Origin: JAHRVQ01 sp964548025
GTDB lineage: Bacteria > Pseudomonadota > Gammaproteobacteria > Pseudomonadales > Azotimanducaceae
NCBI GenBank assembly: GCA_964548025.1
Contig: CAZJRI010000008.1
Span: 1 to 64,000, forward strand
Direction of reading: 5' to 3'
DNA: 64,000 bases
The first letter of the stretch is position 1, and every line of letters begins with the position of its first letter. Of the stretch, positions 45,432 to 52,595 are shown one piece after another. The notes under the pieces were generated by a model, which was not told the DNA's origin, made no database searches, and saw only the letters and a program-made list of their open reading frames with translations. Position numbers and translations under genes: made by a program.

Positions 45432-46660
45432 ATCACGCCCTCCTCTCTAAGCTTAACAACTTCATCAGCATCAACCCCCAGTATTCCTGTTAGCACCTGC
45501 TCTGTATGTTCACTCAGGCAGGGTGCACCCCGCTTCATCTCCCAATCAGTCTTGGAAAAGTGGACGGGTTGACCATCAACCCTGACATCACCCATTTTTG
45601 TATGGTGAACCGTTGGCCACAATCCGAAATTCTCTGTACTTTGGTCCTGGTCAATTCGTTCCTGGGGTTTCTGAACAGCCGCGGCAGGAATACCGGTCGA
45701 ATTGAGTTGCGCAGTTATCTCAAACTTGTCTTTACCAGCCGTCCAGTTACTAACCTCTTGATCGAGTTTGTCCTGATCATGTAAACGTCCATCCAGTGAC
45801 TGATATGAATCATCACGGCACCAGTCCTCGTCAACGAGTTGTATGAACGCCTGCCAGTCAGAATCATTACGACAGGCCAGAGAAACCCATTCATCATCGC
45901 CTTTACAGGGATAGATACCGTGAGGCGCCATCACCGGCCACTGGCTTCGATTACTGCTGGGTTGTATCTCCTGTCGAGTGGGTCGACCATTGACTGTCCA
46001 GTCAAGCAACACGGGACCATTCAGACCGAGTGCGGCATCTGTCGTTGCAAGATCCACCCACTGCCCCTCTCCCGTTCGCTGCTTATGGATCATCGCCATC
46101 AGGATTGCCATCGCCATATAGTAGCCACCGGTATGATCCATATAGGAATATCCCCAACCAGCCGGAGGCTGACCTGGCAGTGCGGAGGTAAAAGTCAGGC
46201 CCGAGATTGCCTGCACGATCGGGCCCCAGGTCCTGAATTCACTGTAGGGGCCGACATGTCCAAATCCGCAGTTTGAGACATAGATGATATCCGGCTTGAG
46301 TTCTTTCAATTGCTCATATCCGAATCCCCACTTTTCAAGAACACCTTTGGCAAAATTTTCAGTTACCACATCAGACTTTTTTACAAGTTCTGCGAGGAGT
46401 TCTTTGCCCCTGTCCGTTCTTAGATTCAGGGTGATACCCAGTTTGTCAGTATTGTGATTGTTGAACGCACCTCCCATATCGATACCGCGTTCTTCATCAA
46501 CAAAAGGACCTGTACCTCTTAAAATATCCCATCGCCCCTCGCGTACCGGGTCCTCAATTCTTATCACCTCGGCCCCGAAAGATGCCAGCCACTTGGTAGC
46601 CCCAGCGCCAGCGAGTTGCCCTGTAAAATCACAAATTCGAAACGAAGAAAGTGCCGACAT
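45428..46660 (-). CDS. Single-domain CaiB/BaiF CoA-transferase, catalytic partner
   Basis: 410 residues, the same length as its downstream neighbour. The start (MSALSSFRICDFTGQLAGAG) is followed by AEVIRIEDPVREGRWD. The catalytic Asp175 is present in SYMDHTGG. The ribosome site is GGTGAGG. It is the first gene of a two-gene unit with the Asn-bearing CoA-transferase. It lies divergent from the VOC gene, with a 14-bp palindrome and a direct repeat in between. The pairing of an active and an inactive half is the same as in the tandem enzymes of the window. Confidence 0.92.
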   Translation of the reverse strand: MSALSSFRICDFTGQLAGAGATKWLASFGAEVIRIEDPVREGRWDILRGTGPFVDEERGIDMGGAFNNHNTDKLGITLNLRTDRGKELLAELVKKSDVVTENFAKGVLEKWGFGYEQLKELKPDIIYVSNCGFGHVGPYSEFRTWGPIVQAISGLTFTSALPGQPPAGWGYSYMDHTGGYYMAMAILMAMIHKQRTGEGQWVDLATTDAALGLNGPVLLDWTVNGRPTRQEIQPSSNRSQWPVMAPHGIYPCKGDDEWVSLACRNDSDWQAFIQLVDEDWCRDDSYQSLDGRLHDQDKLDQEVSNWTAGKDKFEITAQLNSTGIPAAAVQKPQERIDQDQSTENFGLWPTVHHTKMGDVRVDGQPVHFSKTDWEMKRGAPCLSEHTEQVLTGILGVDADEVVKLREEGVI

Positions 46661-46707
46661 TCACTGTACCTCACCAATATGTTTCGGGCTCATTTATCGA
46701 GCCAATT

Positions 46708-46721
46708 ATCAGATATCTGAT
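46708..46721. promoter_or_regulatory. Perfect 14-bp palindrome in the CaiB / VOC divergent region
   Basis: ATCAGATATCTGAT reads the same on both strands. It lies 48 bases upstream of the CoA-transferase start at 46660, within the region shared with the VOC gene. A 14-bp perfect palindrome here is a good candidate for a dimeric repressor site, though no regulator gene is nearby. Confidence 0.5.
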
Positions 46722-46790
46722 CCGATCCGGAAAATTCAGGATACCGCATCACATCTTTAGTCGCCACGGGTGTACTATTCAAAAACCTTC

Positions 46791-46820
46791 TCTGCCAAAG
46801 TGACATCTGCCAGAGTGAGA
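46791..46820. repeat. Two direct copies of a 15-bp unit
   Basis: TCTGCCAAAGTGACA (46791-46805) is followed directly by TCTGCCAGAGTGAGA (46806-46820), matching at 13 of 15 bases. It lies about 70 bases upstream of the VOC start. Adjacent direct repeats can be sites for a regulator that binds on the same face of the helix, or simple sequence duplication. Confidence 0.5.
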
Positions 46821-46887
46821 GCCATTTGGCCGCTCACCTGAGATACACTACGACAATAAACCGAATAGCCCTGGATTGGAGACGAAT

Positions 46888-47700
46888 ATGCTCGAGAGAA
46901 CAGATCGCCTGGCTTTGGCCGTTCCAGCCGTCGATCCGGCAATTGAGACCTATGCGCAGATCTTTGATTGCGAGGTAGTGGACGATAGACACGACGATGA
47001 CGCAGGCGCCCGGAGGGTCACCCTGCAATGGGGACAGGATCAATTGGAGTTGTTTGAACCTGCAGGGCCGGGACCCGTCTATGATTTTCTCAAGAGCGAA
47101 CGTAGTGGCCTGTTTGCCGGGGGCTTCTCTCTGGCAGATCCTGCAGCCCTCGCTGAGCGTCTCATAGAAAAGGGGCTGAAAGTTCATCAACAGCAGGAAG
47201 ACCGTTACATCGTCTTCCCTGCAGATTTCCACGGCATCGGCATTATTCTCTCGAAAAGAATCGAAAGAGAGCGGGTCGGACTCAACGACAAGATCTGGCA
47301 AATCACCTATGCCATGCCTGATCTTGAATCGGAACTCGCCACCTGTACTGATCTGTTTGACCTGGGCAGCATGTTTACCAATAAATACGAGAGTGAGCAA
47401 TTCGGCGCCATTACCTGGTTTGAAGGACGGGATGGCGGACTGCTTGACAGCCTTGAATATCTTGAACCGAAAGATGCAGATAAAGCGGTAGCCAGGTTTG
47501 TAAAGCGGAACGTCAGTGGTATTTACATGGCAAGTATCGAAACCGACAGGATTCCTGAAATCAAAACCCGCGTAGAGGCGGCCGGGCCAGGCTGGAGTGG
47601 CACCTCTTTCGGGGGATTTATCCATCCACGACGACTACATGGTCTGCTTGTCGGACTCGTCACCTACGATAACTGGAACGAGAACAGACCATTGCCCTAG
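46888..47700 (+). CDS. VOC-family (glyoxalase/dioxygenase-fold) protein
   Basis: 270 residues from ATG 46888, with GGAGAC just upstream. It has a vicinal-oxygen-chelate pattern: an N-terminal repeat (TDRLALAVPAVDPAIETYAQ, VTLQWGQDQLELFEPAGP) and a second half (QITYAMPDLESELATCTDLF ... ITWFEGRDGG). Metal ligands are not clearly recognisable, and one His is in KVHQQQ. The antisense frame at 46834-47625 is open but has no ribosome site and no recognisable protein. It is followed after about 105 bases by an ACAD-like gene. Function could be an isomerase, epimerase or lyase acting on a CoA or ketone substrate; not determined. Confidence 0.75.
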   Translation: MLERTDRLALAVPAVDPAIETYAQIFDCEVVDDRHDDDAGARRVTLQWGQDQLELFEPAGPGPVYDFLKSERSGLFAGGFSLADPAALAERLIEKGLKVHQQQEDRYIVFPADFHGIGIILSKRIERERVGLNDKIWQITYAMPDLESELATCTDLFDLGSMFTNKYESEQFGAITWFEGRDGGLLDSLEYLEPKDADKAVARFVKRNVSGIYMASIETDRIPEIKTRVEAAGPGWSGTSFGGFIHPRRLHGLLVGLVTYDNWNENRPLP

Positions 47701-47805
47701 ATCTACATCAATCCATTTCGCAATAAGCAATTAATCTGGCAGCAGGACGGCAATTAATCTATCCGGCATGCCAGTGTCATGCAATATCAAGAACAGGAGT
47801 TAATC

Positions 47806-48702
47806 ATGGCTGACAATTCGGAATTCAACAAAGAACTCACCCTTCTGGAGTCTGGCGGTTATCAACCGGAAGCAGCGCCCGATGAAAACACCTGGAACGA
47901 GGTCTGGAAAACAAAAGACGTTTCATCGAACGATACCATGACGACAGCCCTGATCGGTGGCGCACTGGCAGACCGGCTCGCATGGGTCTTCCACGCGGGT
48001 TATCAGGGCATGATGCGATACGCCTTTCCATTTTGTCCGAGGAAGGGCTGGGCCAGCTATCTTGTTGCAGAAGACAAGACGGGTGAATATCCGGGCACAA
48101 CCTTAAGTAAAGCCGAAAACGGCAGGATACTGTCAGGGTTCAAAAGCTGGGTTGCCGCTTCCGACCACGTTGACCACCTTGTTGTACAAGTTGCCGGTTC
48201 TGACGACAATACACTGGTGCTGGTGGAACGGGACGATCAGGGTGTCTCTCTATCCAGTCGTGAGAAACCAGGGTTCCTCGGGGATCTCAGCCAGGGATTT
48301 GCCGCTTTCGAAAATGTATTTATCGATCAGAGCCTGATATTCAGCAGCGAAAAGCTACACCCTAACTTCTCGCAGTCTGAGCCGCTGCACGTACTGACTG
48401 CTCTCAATGCCTTTATGCTTTCTCAAACCCTGGCCCTCGAGGGAAATGACTCCATCCAGAATGCCGCCTCCCGCTCTCTCAAGAAAGCGGGAGACCTTGT
48501 CGCCAGAGGCGCAGTCGATGATGAATTCTTTCTGGGTATCGCTGATCTTGATGAGGAAACCACTGAAACAGCCCGTAGTTTCGAGGCATTTGTCGGGAAT
48601 CGCAACGAGCAGATGCTTGAGGCATGGCAAAAAGACCGGGGTCTGGTCAACATGTTCTCAAGAGGTCTGCAGAAGAGAGCAAAATGGCTACGTGAAAAAT
48701 AA
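47806..48702 (+). CDS. Shortened acyl-CoA dehydrogenase-like protein
   Basis: 298 residues from ATG 47806 with AGGAG upstream. The middle part (ILSGFKSWVAASDHVDHLVVQV near 110-131) resembles the acyl-CoA dehydrogenase segment that reads xxGxKxWxxxG..ADxxxV, and GFAAFENVFID looks like the following strand. The N-terminal helical domain is short and unusual, and the C-terminal helical domain is only about 110 residues. There is no EGT/GGT or helix-G Glu motif that I can find. The protein is probably a non-dehydrogenating relative or a degenerate copy. It follows the VOC gene, so the two may act together. Confidence 0.6.
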   Translation: MADNSEFNKELTLLESGGYQPEAAPDENTWNEVWKTKDVSSNDTMTTALIGGALADRLAWVFHAGYQGMMRYAFPFCPRKGWASYLVAEDKTGEYPGTTLSKAENGRILSGFKSWVAASDHVDHLVVQVAGSDDNTLVLVERDDQGVSLSSREKPGFLGDLSQGFAAFENVFIDQSLIFSSEKLHPNFSQSEPLHVLTALNAFMLSQTLALEGNDSIQNAASRSLKKAGDLVARGAVDDEFFLGIADLDEETTETARSFEAFVGNRNEQMLEAWQKDRGLVNMFSRGLQKRAKWLREK

Positions 48703-48728
48703 GCCCGACGAATTGACTATCCGAATCT

Positions 48729-49595
48729 TCAGGGTGTCGGCCGGATAGTCGCGTCGGTCAGGTCCAGCAGAGCCTCACGGTGTTCGAGAAGGTCCTCGAA
48801 AGTTGCATCCCTGCCGAGTTCAACACCTGAATTCCGGTAGGTTTCAGTTCGGTAATAGGTTCCGCCCATGGCATGAATCACCATCCCTGTCGGCGCTTCT
48901 TCGCTCGAAAGATAGAGCGCAGCAGGCGAAATCAACCTGGGATGCATGTCAGGCCTCGGCTGCTCCGGGTCGATGCCCAATTCCTTGTCGAGTGCCGTCA
49001 TTCTTGTATCTGCACCCGGTGCAAGACAATTGATATGAATACCGTGACTTTTACCTTCAAGCGCAAGAACGTTCATCATTCCGAGCATGGCCATCTTCGC
49101 GCTACCGTAAGCGCTCTGACCAAACATGCCGTAAATACCCGATATGCTGCTTGTAAGAACAATTCGTCCATAATTGTTCTGATACATTATGGGCCACGCT
49201 GCATGGGTCATATAAGCCGTACCCAACAGGTGAACCTGGACGATGAGATCAAAGTCATCAAGCGGCATGTTCTTTAAAGTTCGATTCCTGAGGATTCCTG
49301 CGTTGTTAACAAGGATATCAAGCGTGCCGAATTCGGAAACCGCCTGTTCGACAATACTCCTGGCCTGATCCTTGTCTGAAACTGATGAGTAGTTGGCAAT
49401 CGCCGTTCCACCAGAGTCACGTATTTCGTCGACAACCTTGTCGGCGGATTTGCCTTCACCGTCGCCGTGAACACCCGTACCAAGGTCATTTACGACAACC
49501 CTTGCACCTCTTTTGGCAAATTCAAGTGCATGATGACGACCAATGCCGCCACCCGCTCCGGTAACAATAACCACTTTGTCTTCAAATTCGCTCAT
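48729..49595 (-). CDS. SDR of the peroxisomal multifunctional-enzyme type (3-hydroxyacyl-CoA dehydrogenase-like)
   Basis: 288 residues. VVIVTGAGGGIGRHHALEFA is the NAD-binding motif, ILVNNAGILRNRTLKNM follows, SSISGIYGMFGQSAYGSAKM provides the Ser and YxxxK, and NCLAPGADTRMT is the mark of the D-3-hydroxyacyl-CoA dehydrogenase domain of multifunctional enzyme type 2. It probably oxidises a 3-hydroxyacyl-CoA or a bulky alcohol with NAD. It converges with the ACAD-like gene 26 bases away and is divergent from the MFS gene at 49814. Confidence 0.9.
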   Translation of the reverse strand: MSEFEDKVVIVTGAGGGIGRHHALEFAKRGARVVVNDLGTGVHGDGEGKSADKVVDEIRDSGGTAIANYSSVSDKDQARSIVEQAVSEFGTLDILVNNAGILRNRTLKNMPLDDFDLIVQVHLLGTAYMTHAAWPIMYQNNYGRIVLTSSISGIYGMFGQSAYGSAKMAMLGMMNVLALEGKSHGIHINCLAPGADTRMTALDKELGIDPEQPRPDMHPRLISPAALYLSSEEAPTGMVIHAMGGTYYRTETYRNSGVELGRDATFEDLLEHREALLDLTDATIRPTP

Positions 49596-49813
49596 GCCCT
49601 GGCATCCTCTCAGCTATCACAAGGTTTGGTCTGCAAATGTAACATTAATCAGCCGTCGTCGTATCAGCAGATTGCACAACCTGATCACATCCGCTTTAAT
49701 CAGCAACACCGAATCGGCGGAATTTCGGCATAATAATTAAAATACAACGCCGAAAAGGCAGATTGCGTTAACGAGCCAGTAAGGGTGAAGAACTCACCGG
49801 GGAAAAGCGACAC

Positions 49814-51049
49814 TTGAGTGAAACAACAAATTCGGGGATTTTCTACGGCTGGAAGATTGTCTCTGCGCTGTTTATCATGCTGTCATTCTCATCCGGTCTT
49901 GGATTTTACAGCCATACTATTTACCTGCAGGCGCTCGCAAATCAGGCGGGCTTCTCTATTACGCTCGCTTCAACCGCCGTATCCGTATTCTTTTTCGTCA
50001 GCGGTATTTCTGGCGTATTAATCGCACCACTCCTTGAAAAATACGATATAAGAATTATCATCGCAGCAGGTACGGTCTGCGCATCATTATCCCTCTGGCA
50101 AATTGGCTCAGTGCAAACGCCGTTTGAGCTTTTTGTGGTCTACATTTTTTTCGGTTTTGGCTTTACCGCTTCGAGCCTGCTTCCGGCGACAACACTCGTC
50201 GCACGGTGGTTCGATGCAAACCGGGCTCGTGCGCTCTCCATTACATCGACAGGACTGTCATTGGGCGGCATTGTACTGACTCCCCTATGCGTGACGCTGG
50301 TCGAAGATAAGGGGCTGTCAGTGGCCACACCCATAATAGCCACCATGTACCTGTTTGGTATATTACCGATGGTGCTTGTACTCAGATCCAGACCTTCGGA
50401 TCTGAACCTCAACCCAGACGGGGGTTCATCGGGCTTTGGCGCAGCAATGTCTCGATCTATCGGATTCAGAGAAGCACTTGCGCATCCTTTCTTCTGGTCC
50501 TTCAGTATTTCATACCTTTTCGTCATGATGTCGCAGGTGGGCGCGATTGCTCACCAATATGGTCTCTTGTCTGAACGCATGAGCATAGATCAATCCCGCT
50601 ATGCGATCACGCTGTTACCATTCTTCAGCGTCATCGGCAGGCTTGCCGGGGGCTGGTTCCTGCATAAGTTCAACACGATTAAATTCACATTGTTCATGAT
50701 GGGTTTGCAGGTAGTCTCTCTTTCCATCGTCAGCAGTGCATCGGCAATCTGGCTGCTGGCCTTTGGACTTGCAGCCTTTGGCTTGAGTGTTGGCAATCTT
50801 CTGATGCTGCAACCACTCATCATCGCAGAAGTCTATGGTCTTAAGGACTATGCACGCCTCTATTCCTGGGCGAATTTACTTTCGATGCTGGGGCTTGCGT
50901 CCGGGCCCGGCATTATGGGAGCTATCTATGCGATGACACAAAGCTATCAGCAGCCTTATATGATGGCAGCCTGTGCGGGATTAACATCCTGCTTCATCTT
51001 CATCCTGGTTAAACCTCCCACCAACCAGACAGACGTACCAGAGACCTAG
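49814..51049 (+). CDS. MFS transporter
   Basis: 411 residues from a TTG; a GGGG stretch lies about 12 bases upstream, so the start is not strong. FYGWKIVSALFIMLSFSSGL opens helix 1, and twelve spans are visible, with LVARWFDANRARALSITSTG (a mark of the MCT/OFA-type group) between helices 4 and 5. It likely carries a monocarboxylate or aromatic acid. It converges with the phosphotransferase gene with 41 bases between stops. Confidence 0.88.
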   Translation: MSETTNSGIFYGWKIVSALFIMLSFSSGLGFYSHTIYLQALANQAGFSITLASTAVSVFFFVSGISGVLIAPLLEKYDIRIIIAAGTVCASLSLWQIGSVQTPFELFVVYIFFGFGFTASSLLPATTLVARWFDANRARALSITSTGLSLGGIVLTPLCVTLVEDKGLSVATPIIATMYLFGILPMVLVLRSRPSDLNLNPDGGSSGFGAAMSRSIGFREALAHPFFWSFSISYLFVMMSQVGAIAHQYGLLSERMSIDQSRYAITLLPFFSVIGRLAGGWFLHKFNTIKFTLFMMGLQVVSLSIVSSASAIWLLAFGLAAFGLSVGNLLMLQPLIIAEVYGLKDYARLYSWANLLSMLGLASGPGIMGAIYAMTQSYQQPYMMAACAGLTSCFIFILVKPPTNQTDVPET

Positions 51050-51090
51050 ACGTCGAAACTTTATTTGAACCGGTTAAAGACCTGGATGCT

Positions 51091-52533
51091 TCAGTTCCCA
51101 AGCGCCTTTTTGAGACCGTTGTACTTTGGCTGGTCAATCAGAATCTGATTAGCAACTGTGGTTCGCAGATGCGTTTTAAGCAATTCGTTGTCCAACTGCA
51201 TCGAGCCGTCCCGCAGATCGTTGACCAGACGCCAGCGAAGATTCTCACTATCAGGTTGGAGAGTTTCAGAGTCACCAATGCTGATCGATGCGCCATACAA
51301 TTCGGCAAGTCGGGTCAGTTCGCTGTTGCGATTCGCGACGCCCCTGGCCAGTTCTCTGATGACTATATCGACCGAGTTGCCACCCACCCTTGCAAAAAAG
51401 TTTGTCCTGCCGGTTGTCTCTGTCATTACATCAGCTCGCAGAAAATCTCTTATGCTGGTCAGTAATTCGTCTGCCCGCGGCATATCGAGCGACGATGATT
51501 CATCGAGCGGTTCAATCACTTCAACCGGGCCCGGTATGAGCAGATTGACGCAGTCAATCTGGCTCTCTGAGGTTCTGCGACCCACTGCGGCCCGTTCAAC
51601 TGAGGTATCCAACCCCGTCCTGAAGGGTAGGACAAAATCAAGACTAATAACCGCCCACCAGTAGGATCCAAATACCTCCCAGAACTTTACATCATCTGGA
51701 TTAACTGCCTCACCGCCAATCTCCTCGTATCCCCTGAAGAGATCTTCGTAATCGCCAAAACCGCCCACTGGCTTATCGCTGCCGAATCGCCACGAATTAG
51801 TACATAACCAGCCAAGGTCTCTCATCGGATCGCCGATATGCGCGGCTTCCCAGTCCAGAACGGCAACAACTCTCTCAGGTGAGATCATGACATTGCCGTT
51901 TCGGAACTCATTATGCACCAGCGCTGTGCGAGGATTTGCAGGCAGATGATCTTTCAGCCATCGAGCCGTATAGTCAATCATTGGCTGGGGTGTTTTCAGA
52001 TCCTTGTACTGATCCCACATCTGATCAATGAATTCATCAGGTGAGATTACTGCCAGTTTGTCCCGCAATCCGGATTCATCCAGGTCAATGCGATGGATTT
52101 TTGCGAGTATCTTGCCAAATTCATACGCGAGCTCAGGACGGATGTCGGCATACAGGTCCGATCGTACAATTCGAGCGCCCAGTGCTTCCCCTTCCAGCCA
52201 CTCCATAAGGAATCCATCCCCAAGATCATCGTCCCTCTCAAGCACGTAATAAACTGCAGGCTCCGGTACGCCTGCTGCCTTCGCGCATTCCATCAACCGT
52301 GCTTCAGCAGCCAGTCCTGGGCGGGAAGAAGTGGGGCTGACAAATTCACCCCCATTGGCACGTCGAAATGCCAGGGGTTTCTCATGCCCATCAACTTCAA
52401 CGACTAGTTTATATGTCTCCTGTGCCGCACCACCGCTCAGCCGATCTGCTGATACCAGTTTCGAGCAACCAGCTATTCTGGAGACCAGAACCCGCTGCAA
52501 TTTGTGCTCAAAATCCTCCTGAGTGCTATTCAT
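51091..52533 (-). CDS. APH-type phosphotransferase (ACAD10/11 kinase-like) with extra C-terminal domain
   Basis: About 480 residues. ATG 52533 has AAGGA nine bases upstream; a TTG at 52584 is an alternative. The kinase-like fold is visible: SGGAAQETYKLVVEVDGHEK (Gly-rich loop), then ALVHNEFRNGNVMI with the catalytic-loop His and Asn, and VAVLDWEAAHIGDPMRDLGW with the metal-binding Asp. The usual catalytic Asp of the HxDxxxxN motif is Glu here (HNEFRNGN). The C-terminal 150 residues (ELLTSIRDFLRADVMTETTG) form the helical domain seen behind many such enzymes. In animals the related ACAD11 kinase phosphorylates 4-hydroxyacyl-CoA. It is downstream of the tandem CoA-transferase, 62 bases away. 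Confidence 0.8.
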   Translation of the reverse strand: MNSTQEDFEHKLQRVLVSRIAGCSKLVSADRLSGGAAQETYKLVVEVDGHEKPLAFRRANGGEFVSPTSSRPGLAAEARLMECAKAAGVPEPAVYYVLERDDDLGDGFLMEWLEGEALGARIVRSDLYADIRPELAYEFGKILAKIHRIDLDESGLRDKLAVISPDEFIDQMWDQYKDLKTPQPMIDYTARWLKDHLPANPRTALVHNEFRNGNVMISPERVVAVLDWEAAHIGDPMRDLGWLCTNSWRFGSDKPVGGFGDYEDLFRGYEEIGGEAVNPDDVKFWEVFGSYWWAVISLDFVLPFRTGLDTSVERAAVGRRTSESQIDCVNLLIPGPVEVIEPLDESSSLDMPRADELLTSIRDFLRADVMTETTGRTNFFARVGGNSVDIVIRELARGVANRNSELTRLAELYGASISIGDSETLQPDSENLRWRLVNDLRDGSMQLDNELLKTHLRTTVANQILIDQPKYNGLKKALGN

Positions 52534-52595
52534 ATTCAACTTGTCCTTATAGTCTTCCTCTGATATTGAATCAACATCATTCAACAGCTTCCAAT

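Noticed and set aside
46834..47625. Long open frame on the minus strand opposite the VOC gene
   Set aside because: No ribosome site and no recognisable domain; the plus strand has a VOC pattern and a good ribosome site.
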